The notes: generated from the sequence alone by a model not told the origin. A stretch of 12,053 nucleotides of DNA from Phoronis ovalis (GCA_028565635.1 JAOXYB010048136.1:1-12053), one strand, 5' to 3'. Counted from the first letter of the stretch, positions 1 through 10,900 are shown. Translations and numbers: made by a program.

Positions 1-55
<55 letters not shown>

Positions 56-330
56 TATACATATACATATATATATATATATAGATATATATAAAAATAT
101 ATATATATATATATATCTACATCCATATCTACATCCATATATATCTCCATATATATCCCTCTATATATATCTCTCTCTCTATATATATCTATATATCTCT
201 CTATAGATCTCTCTATAGCCTCTCCCTCTCTATATCGCTCTATATCTATCTATCTCTCTCTCTACATATCTCTCTATATCTATACATATATATCTATACA
301 TATATATCTATACACACATACACACATATT
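1..330. repeat. Compound microsatellite and low-complexity tract
   Basis: Positions 1-54 are nine perfect copies of the hexamer ATACAC. They grade into ATATAC and AT repeats to about 117, and then into irregular mixtures of ATAT, CTCT, ATCT and TATC to about 330, ending in ACACAT-like units. The tract likely continues beyond the left edge. It lies just downstream, in minus-strand terms, of the coiled-coil exon. I see no gene in it. The stepwise change of motif is what mutation and slippage produce in old microsatellites. Confidence 0.95.
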
Positions 331-507
331 ATATCATACACCTCTAGTAACTAGATTTGCTTTTATAAAGCATAGCTGAAAACTTTGAATATTAAATGCT
401 ATCCCTAAGCAGCTAGAAGTAAGACACGGTGAAAACATTGTTATCATATAAACTGGCTCATCTGATTGTATCTCAAGGTGGTAATGTAATTTTAAGGGGA
501 AATGTAC

Positions 508-699
508 CTCATAATGTTTCAGCTCATCTTGAAACCGTCTCTCAGCTTCAACTATACATTGTTCTAGTGCTTCACTGGCCTTTTTCTGCTTCTGCATCAA
601 ATTTCTTTTTTCTTTTTCGATTTGTTTTTGACAGACAAATCTTTGTTCATTAGACACTTGCTCTTTGAGTTGTTTTTGTTGTCTACGTGTTTCTTCTTC
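508..699 (-). CDS. Candidate exon: charged coiled-coil segment (64 codons), gene assignment uncertain
   Basis: An AG at 701-700 is followed by 64 open codons to a donor-like GTACAT at 507. The peptide starts EEETRRQQKQLKEQVSNEQR and continues with KQIEKEKRNLMQKQKK and EAERRFQDELKHYE. It is very rich in Glu, Lys, Gln and Arg with regularly spaced Leu, Val and Ile, which predicts a long alpha helix or coiled coil. Similar charged coils occur at the C-termini of GIMAP-type GTPases and in many cytoskeletal proteins, so the family cannot be named. The exon is phase 0 at both ends, whereas the transmembrane exon upstream leaves in phase 2, so they cannot be spliced directly. Either a linking exon was missed or this belongs to a different minus-strand gene. 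The acceptor has a poor pyrimidine tract. The composition is protein-like but coding status is unproven. Confidence 0.5.
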
Positions 700-1309
700 C
701 TATTTATACGTAAATACTATATAGTTGAAAGGACCAGGATCAATTTGTTTTGTAACCTACTTCTAACAAGGTCTGCACTGTAGACAGATGCCCATTACAT
801 TATGGTAGCCTGTATACATGCAATGTGGTTTAAAGACAAAGTGCAATTCCTTAAAGTTTAACAGTCACATAACAAACTAACAAAAACAGTCTGCTTTTGA
901 TAATGCATATACTTGATTATCAAGCATATTCAAATGTAATAGTCGTAACGGCACAATCGCCAAGATATTATGTCACAACTAGAATACATTACGGGCAGAT
1001 CATTTTGGAAACGCAATATGTTAAGATGTGTGTTGTCATTGTGTCGGAAGGTTCGGAGAAGTATTGAAAAAAAGAAAGAAAGAGAATACAGGTAAATAGA
1101 TATCTTGCATATAGGAGTCATGGTGAAGGCTTTGTCGAACTTGTATATTTTTGGATAGTTACTTTCGTAGTTTTAACGGTCACAATAAATTATATTTGAA
1201 GTTGAACGATGGGTGTAAATTGGGATATTAATATAATTAAGTATCAGAGTAGAACGGGGAATAACTCCAGTGTAATAGTTATATTATAGTATAATATTAT
1301 ATCACAGGG

Positions 1310-1640
1310 CCGTCTTCTTCCACAACATTTATTATCCTGTACAGACATAGCAATAGAAAGCAGCTTTGATTTTTTCTTTGTTGTGTGAGATCGGTGAATG
1401 TCGGCCATGTTGGTCGTGGCCAGTACCAAAAACCAGTCCTCTATTCAAGCAGCTATATAACGAGAGCTGCGCAGTATAACTCAACTATGGAAGCTGATCC
1501 AGAAAAAGTGAAGAAGCATTAACTGCTGGTTTCAGAGACATTCAGACGGCCTCTATAGAAAGCCGGCTGATGGGGGTCAACGGATTTCAACCAAATTTGG
1601 CACGAAGATACATTGGAAGAATTTCTTATGTGTAAAATTT
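1310..1640 (+). other. GC-richer island with TATA-like box and short broken plus-strand frame; unidentified
   Basis: This segment is visibly richer in G and C than its surroundings. On the plus strand a TATATAA at 1454-1460 is followed by an ATG at 1487 in the context AACTATGG. That frame begins MEADPEKVKKH and stops at 1520. An overlapping frame is open from 1498 to a TAA at 1633-1635 and contains ALTAGFRDIQTAS and GFQPNLARRYIGR. The composition is more protein-like than the neighbours, which suggests a fragment of a small mobile element or a retropseudogene, but I do not recognise a family. It may equally be chance. Confidence 0.25.
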
Positions 1641-1775
1641 GAGGTTTTTGTATTCTAAACCCCTTTTTGGGACCCCTCTTTTTGGGGCTCAAATAAGCCC
1701 TCAAATTAATGGTAAAAATAGCATATATTGATATATTTTTTGTAGGAAATGTGCAAACCAACTTACGTAAACATT

Positions 1776-1781
1776 TTTATT
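1776..1781 (-). promoter_or_regulatory. Possible poly(A) signal AATAAA after the read-through stop
   Basis: The minus strand reads AATAAA here, a little over 100 bases after the in-frame TAA that follows the transmembrane helix if its donor is not spliced. It would give a receptor form with almost no cytoplasmic tail. AATAAA is frequent by chance in DNA this AT-rich, so this is only a candidate. Confidence 0.25.
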
Positions 1782-1831
1782 TTTCAAGGGTCCATTTAAG
1801 ATAATTCAAAAAAAAATATTTATAGCTCAGA

Positions 1832-1876
1832 TATATGTATATATATAGATATATATATATACATATATATATATAT
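1832..1876. repeat. AT-dinucleotide microsatellite
   Basis: A run of ATAT units interrupted by G and C (ATGTAT, TAGATA, ACATAT) lies immediately beyond the donor of the transmembrane exon. It is a simple-sequence repeat inside the following intron, or in a 3' UTR if that donor is not used. No coding meaning is apparent. Confidence 0.9.
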
Positions 1877-1890
1877 AATTCAATACTTAC

Positions 1891-1966
1891 CGTCTGAATA
1901 ATATGAATATTGCAATCGCTACAGCAACGAAAATGATCACACCGACCGCTACACCTGCAGCAAGAC
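1891..1966 (-). CDS. Exon 6: transmembrane helix and stop-transfer residues
   Basis: The acceptor (TTATTGTTCAACAG) ends at 1967 and a strong donor (GTAAGTATTG) begins at 1890. Entering in phase 1, the 76-base exon reads GLAAGVAVGVIIFVAVAIAI then FILF and arginine. This is about 23 uninterrupted non-polar residues with small-residue spacing (G..AG..VG), followed by basic residues, a classic single-pass type I membrane anchor. It leaves in phase 2, unlike the phase-1 introns upstream, as is common at the switch to cytoplasmic exons. If the donor is not used, the frame continues to CGG TAA, ending the protein two arginines after the helix; an AATAAA lies at 1781-1776. The cytoplasmic tail is thus either nearly absent or encoded in an exon I could not place. 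Confidence 0.85.
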
Positions 1967-4900
1967 CTGTTGAACAATAAAAAACAAGAATATACTAAAA
2001 AGAAAGAAATTAAATATGCATAAACATTAACTTTGGTGTTTACAAACAAATATAAATTGATGCTATTGTAGTCGTGAATGAACATAATATGCGTGCTGGC
2101 GTTCGATGAAGAGCGTATGATAAAGCACGTATAGGTATATATTATTTTAGTATGCCAGGCAGGCGTATCTGATTTTGTATGTATTTGTTATATTTATTGT
2201 TATACTTCTGAATGCGCAAAAAGGTCGATTTTTTTACTGACTATAGTCACCACGTTTCTTTTAATTTTACATAATAATAGTTAGAGTTAAGTTAAGACAC
2301 ATGAAATTTAAAATGCCAGTGGTTTTGTTGCAGTTTGTATAATATATTTAATTTAGAAACTCCAAGCTAAGTAAAACCAGGCCATTTAATGAATGAATAA
2401 TAAAACCGGAACAATATGATAGGGTCGTAAAAATGAGTACTTCATTTTTTTACCTGCGATAGCATTGGCTTTGTCAGTCAATTTATTCCTTGCTCCAAAA
2501 CTGTTAGTTGTAAAAGGTTCATGATGAAGTGTTGTGGTGAGACTGCTAAAAGACGTATCTACGGGGTTCCATACATTGGTATTCTTATTGTCCACACTTC
2601 CAGGTGACTGCTGCTGGTGAGTGGCAGTAAATGGATTTTCAGTATAACTACTAGTTCCACGATCAATTTTTGTAGTCACTTTGGAATGTGTGTCTACAGT
2701 GCTTCCATCAGTAGTAATCTTGTTGTTAGCTACACTATGGATCGGCGTCTCCTGAGAACTTGTCACTTGATGAGTTGTGTCCATTTTTGCAGTACCTGAT
2801 GTTGAATACTCTGAAGTCAGTGGCAAGGCGGTACTTGCAAATCGATCCATTTCTGGAAAAGAATAAATTTAGGTTTTGGCTTACTTATTTTAATTTACAT
2901 TAAGTTTAAGCGTTCTGTAGCTGATGTTAATATTTTACAAAAGGAAATAAACATAGGATTACATATAAAAAAATGTAAAACATATCTACGGCTTGTTTTA
3001 ACACATAAATAATGAAGCTTGGATAACTTCTGATAAAAATCATGTGATAATTGTATATCCAGTTTAGAATATATTTTCCTGGTTTTAATTTATGTGTAGA
3101 TATTAGTTATTGGTGTTCATCTTTTACAGACTACAATGAAAAATATGTTGAGCATTTGACGATAGAAATAAATTTATTATTATTATTATCATATAGTATT
3201 TTAGAATTTAATTCAGCAAAACATAATAACAATCCGATAGGCTGTTTCAAAACGTTACCGTTCATCATGTGTAACATTCCGCAAGCAATAAATGCGATAA
3301 ATGCCTCCTACCATATTCGCAAATGAAGCCAACATGTTTATTTCCAGGGTTAAAACAATTCTTGTCATTCCATAAAATACGTCCATCATTTTTTCTCTCC
3401 AGTGTCAAACAGTGATGATATCGCTGGCCTGGATTAGGTTGATTTCCGGCCCATGATGAGTTAACTCCTCTAATAGTTTTCTCTCCTGCGTGCGGAGAAA
3501 AGAAAATCATATACCACATGTGCTTAATTTGGTTACATGAGAAAAACTAAATCACAATTCTTTGTTTCTATGGAACTAATAACTGACAAAGTTTAAAATT
3601 TACCACACACTTACCATTAATCCACCACTGAACATTTGAAAATTCAAAGCCACCAATCCATGTTAAGTTATTGCCGAATATCGACCATTGCTTTATTGCC
3701 AATTTTTCCGTAAGTATTTGAGTATTAGCAACTGCGAGATTTCCACCAAACATTTTACATTGGTTTTGGCCATCTTATACCGTTATCGTTGTACCATGTG
3801 TAACATTTTTTACCATATTCCATACCATTAATACCCCCAGCAACAGGACATTCTGAAAGAACATTCTCTTCTAATCTAAACATGAAGTATTATAATAAAT
3901 AACAACACATAATTACATGGGAGCTGAAGGAGTGCTCTCCGACACTGGAAAAGTGTATAACGATAAGCAGAATTAACACATTATTGTATTAAATTATTAC
4001 AAATAAAGAACTTCAAATACTTAACACTTAATTGACAATTTCATAATAAATACATAAATAATTATATTAAAAAAAGATTATATGTGTCTTAAAACAAAAT
4101 AAACCTGAAACCAGCGAGCAATTCAACCTCTGAAAACCGTTATAGGGAGAAATTACAGCCGATGCTGTAATTTCATAAAACCGTGATTCCTTTTGTTCCT
4201 TTAGCCACAAAAAAACAAAATTGATTTATATATAATAAATATAATATGAAAATTAGCTGCCTTTCTGAAGGTGTCTGAGAGCTAAACTAAAGTTCTAACC
4301 ATTACCAAGCTATTTATGGCATAACTTTCACACCTTTCTAAATTGCCAAATTATGACATAACCCAGCCTGGATACCTTGACGTTGGGTTAGATACGTGCA
4401 CACCACTGCATAACATGTATTGCGCTAACTTAAACTTCATAGGGTTGTATATAAATTACTGTAACTTTCCTTTTCAAGCGATACGGGTTTCAAATTCTCA
4501 AGAAAGCTAGAAAACATATAATCATTTTCAAGTGATTTTTTAAGCTGTGTCATGTGCACATGATGATGACAAATTCTCAGGAAAGCTAGAACACATACAC
4601 TCATTTTCATTTTCAAGTTACTTTTTATGCTGGGTAATGTGTACGTGATGCTGACATAATAATAAGAAATAACATGAACTAATTGTATTTTCAAATAATC
4701 ATTATTCCTTATATATTTCGTTGTCATTTTTACATTAAATTGTTTACATTTTCATGTCATCTATATATTCGAGAACGCCCAAGTGATTTTCCTCGGAGAT
4801 TTAACTAGATTTTATTTTCTTTGCAAAATGCATGTATAGTTTTCAATGAATTTCCTTTATGTTTTCCTTTACGCAAAGGAGATTCATTGAATGTATTTCC

Positions 4901-7900
4901 TTTTTTATACCCTATTTCAATCTTTGTCCTGCTAAAACTTATCCTTATTTTTAGAACAATAAATCCTCTTTTTATCTGTTGCCTAAAAATCACAAGCCAA
5001 GGAATGTAGTTTAGCACTTGCAAATCATTACAAATGATAACATATTGATCCCGGAACCCGAATTATACTCGAATACAAACAGGCTTATAATTAATTCTGG
5101 TGTATTTATAAATATTAAAATCGACAGATAATTAGCTTTCACCTAAAGCACAACATTGTACCACTTTAAAGTTTCTACCGTCCCAGTGAAATTTTTAAAA
5201 GCACCACATAAAAAATATACGAAGCACCTGCAAGTTTCGTGGAATCGTGATTTTTTAACATTTCTTCAATTCAGTGGCTCTTTGAAACATTTTTCTTTAT
5301 AGGCCTGTATCGAAATAATTTTGCTCCAAACATGCTTTGTATTAGTCAAAATGTTCTTTTTGTGGAGAATAATTCAGTATTAACCTTAAATATTTATAAC
5401 TGAACACATATTTCAAAAGCTGTTGGATCAACATTACAAAAAATGAATGTTTAACATTTCTTCAGTGGCTCTTTCGTTCTTAATATTTTCGCTTTCAGTA
5501 ACCGCATAGGTACAAATTAACCGACATCTAAAAATATGTTATGGACAGTAAATAATAACAAAAAAAACACAACTTGCCAGAGTCATTTTGGTCGTTTGTT
5601 CTTCCATTTTCAAAATGAGACAGTATATGTTCTTGAAGGGTTACACTTTGGCACTAGAGCCAAAATACGTGATTTTGCATGATAATATATATATTTAGAA
5701 TTATGCACCTCATAAATATTGTTTCAATTTTCTTTTTTGTCATTTTTGTGTATATGTGTATGAATCAAGATTTTTTTATGATTGAGAAACAGATGCTCCT
5801 TGTATAAATCACGAGTGTTATATAAGTAGATATAATGTGCAAACAAGCAGTTGGCATAAGGACACAACTAAGTGCAAGCTCTGCAGCCGTCATAGTTTGA
5901 CCGAGTTGGAAATAGTTTTGTTCCTCATATTCATCAATTTTTTTCTATTCTTTTGCTCTGGTCTTTTTGAGCTTTTTAAAGTGACATTTATCAACATTTG
6001 ATGGGGTTATTTAAGCTAATTAAATAAAGACAAGTGTGCAATTGGGTATTTGGGTAGTCTTCAAGGTGGAATAGCAACACAAATGTGGTGGTCATGCCAG
6101 CGCGAAAAATTAACTAAGTGCAGGATCCCGTGCAGGATACTTAATAATCTACAGTTCTTACCAGCAATGTTTGAGATATTATGCTATTATTATATTATTA
6201 TGCTTCATGATACTATATGAATGTCCTTGTACCAGTTGTAGTTACCATTCATTATACCTGTTTGGTGTATTGGTTGTTTGTTGGGTAAAATGCATTCTCC
6301 CCAGCTCTCATTAGAGTTCCATTTCGAATCGTATGCACACCATAACACATCGACACCATAATTAGCACATGAGTTAGTATATACTCTTTCCCAGCATATT
6401 CAAAGGGGAAATGACATTTTCTTATATTTCCGCTATAATACCAGTCATTAATCTCAAATGACCAAACAACAGACAACGAACCTGAAACAAAATACAGTAT
6501 GCTAGAGTCTAGTTACAGTTTTAAATAAAAATTCGTAAAAAATGTATTACAATTTTTACACACAAAACAATGTTTTCGGAAACTGTAAAATTCGGGCTAA
6601 AATTTTTTTTCAGTGTGTGAATCCATAAAATTGTATTAGCATTTAATTTCACATCATGAAAACATAAAGTACAATTTTACATATACTACAGCAAAATCGT
6701 ACAATTTTACATATACTACAGCAAAATCAAGTTGACCTAAATTCTTGCCAACTACGTTTTTAACAAATAAGCTATACTCCCATACATTTGTTACAGGGCA
6801 TTGTTAAATTACATCTGGAATTCCGATTGCATAATCAATTTTATTTTTAGCAAATAAATGAGTTAAATGTCCAGAACTGATGGTTCTGGAAAAGCACAAC
6901 ATAATCTGGTCTACTCAGAAAATTGAATTGTTGTGCCTTATGAAAACTCATTCCTCCATATTTATTATTAACTCCCTTGCTTTAAAATACAAATCCTATC
7001 ATTCATATTGCTCACACAGCAAATCTTCACACATATACCATGTAAATATTCATGACTAGTCTATGTTTAGACCCTTGTTGTATTTTTAAAGTCATTTTTG
7101 TTAAAAATTGAGTTTAAATCCCAATATAAATGTCTATCCCTATAGCTGATAATAATATGCACTATTAATTTTAAAACAAACTTTTGACTTTTTCTAGTTT
7201 ATAGTTTATGAAGTACATTTATACAGTATATAGTCTGTGTTAGAGACTAATTCATGACATAAACAAACTAAGCCCCGCTAGTAAGTATCCAAAGCAATAG
7301 CATATTCAGAAGAAGTTACCATAGTTTGATACCAGGGGTATATTTGCGTTATACACATTAATCAATTAAATATCCGTGGTATAAGCAACCTCAGCTCTGC
7401 TACTAAAAATGCAGAAAGATAGCATATTCAGAATAATTATACCATAGTTTGACACCAGGAAAGCTGGTGCAAAGGTGCAAAGCTTTATAAATATATACGG
7501 AAATACATACATTTAAAAATGTTCGTGAATAAGCAGCCTCATAATAACTCTCCTGGTAAATATCCAAAAGGATAACATATTCCAAAACATTTTACCAGTG
7601 ATGTTTGCAAGTTTTACAGTTTATACCAGTTAATAAAATGTCATGTTTTATTAAAAATTGATGGTATTTTTTCCAAACAGAGAAATAATTTTTCGTATTC
7701 TCTGCCTATTCACCGTGGTGCTCTTTAAGTCAAGGAGAATATAAATGTTTATTGGTTGTCCCTGCACGAAAAACTGGGAGAAGATATGAGCCATGGTTAT
7801 CTTTATTTGTGACTGAACAGAATTTTCCGCGAAGAGTCGGGATATTTACTAATAATTTTAGTAACATGTTGCAGGAATATATGTTATTTTTAGGTCCGCT

Positions 7901-10900
7901 AAAACATTTTATTCAGGGAGTGAATATCTTTTGCGTGAGACCGTTTGTTTTTCGACGGTGAATGATGAAAGCACCAGAAGTTAGCTAGTAAATCTTCACG
8001 CCAACGGTGAATGACTGAAATTTTAAAGAGTGAACTCTAAAAATATGACAATTTCAGGCGTGCACGAGGAATAAAATATATACGTGCGAACAAACAATAG
8101 TGGATAACTAGGAACTGTTTTACCCTTACTCTGTCGCCGTATGACTATGTTAACATTAATTTGATTTCAAAGTGCATGTGATCATGCATATTTAAAATGT
8201 ATTTTTACATGATAACATGTTTACATGTACCATAATATCCCGGGACAGGGTCAAATATATTAGGAAGTGAGACTTTGTAAGCAATGTTTACAATTAAACC
8301 CAATGTGGCCGTGGCTTGGCAATGTATTTGGATAGATTTGCTACTGTAAAGTATTCCTAAAAGAAATTGGTAGCTTTCTTCTTATGTATTCACCCAATTG
8401 TACGCCCTATGACAAAAACAGTACAAGAATTCCTGGAAATTGATACCCAAAATGCAGCAGCAAGCGGTAAATAATAATTTGTTTACAATATACACCCCAT
8501 GGTAATTTTTTTGCAAAATGCACAACCCATGCTAAAATGTGTGAAAAAGATACCCCATGGTAAAAGTAAAAACTGTAGCTAAATAAGTGGGAAAATATAT
8601 ACAATCACCGTAAATAGCAGTACCCCGGTCTGTAGATGCTGAAACAAAATGTTACATACATGTCCTGTTATGATTATACACACAATGCTGGACACCTACC
8701 TATGTATTTGATAAACGCGAGATTTATCTGTATATATAACACTCAAATAATTGTAGTTACAGGACACCAGCCGACTATGAATGAATCAATATCGACATTC
8801 ACGCACAATACTATGTCACACTTTTTTTTCAAAAATAAAGCCCCACATAAAACGAATTACTTCTGTTTGTACCGAATCGCATGGGACAAAATGTACCTTT
8901 CTGTCTGAGCACATTGCACAGACAATAACAAATAACTGAAAAGTTACTTTTGCCTGTATATCTGTATTTTTTATTCTATTAGAATCAACTTGTACTTATC
9001 TGGGGAAACTAAACTAAAGAGTAAACCCGTATCATTGAAGTGCTTGTTTGAGCTGCCGCAGGAAACAATTTTAATTATAGATTAATCTCACTAATTAGTC
9101 TTCTAATATGTATTGCTCCTCCAATAAGCATTATTTGCATTAATTATATTAATTAAAGAGTTTCACTAATTACAATATTACATCTTCTGCAGGAGTGTCG
9201 CAGGAATCACTTTTTAAATTATAGAACATTGTATTAATTGATCTACCAACATGTATTATTCGACTACTAAACATTCATGTATGAATAATTATAATGAGAT
9301 CACCAATAAATCGTGCTCAGTAACGGGCCAGTACCGTATACCACGGAATACAAACAGTAATAACGAGTACAAATGCTCTATGCAACAAAATCACTAATTT
9401 TTTATTTAAAACTGTTATAATAAGTAACTCTTTTTAACATACATAAAGGTGGGTGCGTTGTTCATTTAAACCATTTTGCTTGTTTAAAATTAACTCATTA
9501 GTTTTTACACTGAGTTGTGCTGTGTTATTGTAGTATTAATTGACAAAGTTAGGTAATGTATTCTCATGCTCGGTCAGGGTCAATATACTAATTAAGAGAC
9601 CGCGGCTTGCTGTTAGTAACGAATCTGTTGCTCTATGCTGCAGAATGACTAATTCGGTAATTTTCAAACATTTTAAAGCAACCGTATTTTTTTTTTAAAG
9701 TATACGTAACTGGCATTATGTTAGGTTTGTTCATTTTAACTGTTTTGATTGCTTAACTGGTCAGAATTCAATATTGAATTTGGCTGAGTGATTGGGCCAC
9801 GTGCTTACCCTTTTTTCTCCACCTTACTTGAGGATATACATTAGGGTGTTAGGCTCAAATTATTATGGATATGATATTTTGCTCATCTTACTAGTGTATC
9901 ATTAATAGGGTATTTTGCACATAAAAGTGCTTTGTTTACAGACATCTTTCAGCAAAGGCAAATTCCTTCAGTAGTCCTGATAGTTTGACTTTCTTGCAGG
10001 ATTTCTCAAGGTTTCCTCAAGAAACTGCTACAGGAGGGAGTTGTAATTAGTAAATATCTCACTTATTAGATATTCGAGAGATTCAAGTAAAATGATGGGC
10101 TACTTATCAGATATTCGTGAGATTCAAAGTATAAAGTTGACAACTTATTTGATATTCGAGGTATTCAATATAAATTGAAGTTGGGTATTTTTGGATTGAT
10201 TTTGGTAGGAGCCATTTCTTAGAGGGGTCGGAAAACAATTTATAATAATTTACTATAAATTTATAATAATATTCTTTCTTTTTTTCCTTCGCTAAATGAA
10301 GATTAGACGTTAGTTTAATTTTTGAACTTCTTGGTGGGTATTTTTTAGTAAATGGCATTTTATAAGGAGCAAATAATTACTAAATTTAACAAAGTTTAGA
10401 AAACATTGATTTTTTGTCAAATAGAGTTTTTGATCTCTATTTGCGTAATCTTGAGAATTTTTATCACTGGATGATCTTTGACCCGAGTGTCAACTCTCCC
10501 GGCCATGATGCTGTCATATCTTGAATTAGAAACCTGGTGGGATTAGCCGTTAAGAATTGCAGAATGATCCATCCAAAAAATTAATTGAAAAGATGCCTTT
10601 TAATGCCACAATATTCTGAAAAGTCTTCATGACCCGGCCTTTTAATCTGATATCATTATTTTGAAATATTCTCTGAAATTTTAGAAATTTAACCTTTGAC
10701 CTGTGTAGACCTTCTGAACTCAAAGTTGACAATGGTCTAACTGTAAACGTCTGCGAGATATATTAAACTTGCTGAACATTGGAAGAAGGAAAGAAACAAA
10801 CAAACAAACAAAGGGAAAAAATATTATAATTTTTCCCAGACTTCCCAAGAAATGTCCCTTCCCAAAAATAAATCCAAAAATATCAAACTTTAATTTTATT

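Larger units (their letters stand above)
700..1890 (-). other. Intron or gap between TM exon and coiled-coil exon; no further exon placed
   Basis: This stretch would be the intron after the transmembrane exon. I looked for a minus-strand exon entering in phase 2 and leaving in phase 0, which would link the helix to the coiled coil, and found none with both a good acceptor and donor. It contains an AT microsatellite (about 1832-1876), a possible poly(A) signal at 1781-1776, and a less AT-rich island at about 1310-1640, described separately. The longest open frames here are short and lack protein-like composition. Confidence 0.5.
3853..6257 (-). other. Intron 2 (between FN2 and first lectin exon)
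   Basis: This is a phase-1 intron of about 2.4 kb, GTATAATG donor and GTTCTTTCAG acceptor on the minus strand. It holds a hairpin at 4150-4173, a diverged tandem duplication at 4491-4654, and a pair of short direct repeats at 5255-5283 and 5451-5474 sharing TTAACATTTCTTCA and GTGGCTCTTT. Open frames at 4437-4727, 4805-5023 and 4821-5009 have no recognisable domains and the latter two overlap on opposite strands, so I take none as genes. No second FN2 or lectin exon was found. Confidence 0.7.

Noticed and set aside
429-653. Plus-strand open frame of 74 codons
   Set aside because: It is the antisense of the coiled-coil exon, and its residues (Phe, Leu, Ser rich) are the complement of a Lys/Glu-rich frame.
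1244-1429. Minus-strand frame with a basic KKKSK stretch, considered as the missing cytoplasmic exon
   Set aside because: No acceptor and donor pair of the right phases (2 in, 0 out) could be found around it, and it runs into AT-rich noncoding sequence.
2617-2799. Plus-strand frame of 60 codons
   Set aside because: It is antisense to the stalk exon, which has correct splice sites and phase.
4359-4392. Inverted TAACCCA/TGGGTTA pair considered as a regulatory hairpin
   Set aside because: The stem is only 7 bp with an 18-base or longer loop and is expected by chance.
4437-4727. Minus-strand frame of 96 codons
   Set aside because: It overlays a diverged tandem duplication, has no domain and no suitable splice context.
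6118-6140. Direct repeat GTGCAGGAT twice
   Set aside because: Nine bases, two copies, no bounded insert between them, so it is not credible as a target-site duplication.
7752-7961. Plus-strand frame of 69 codons in a less AT-rich part of intron 1
   Set aside because: No recognisable motif, no upstream promoter or splice context, and length is within chance for this amount of sequence.
8636-8908. Plus-strand frame of 90 codons
   Set aside because: Mixed composition without a domain or hydrophobic pattern, and no evidence of an exon or start context.
10107-10358. Minus-strand frame of 83 codons, tested as a transposase fragment
   Set aside because: It covers the left arm of the inverted-repeat element and is Lys, Tyr and Ile rich from AT bias, with no catalytic motif.
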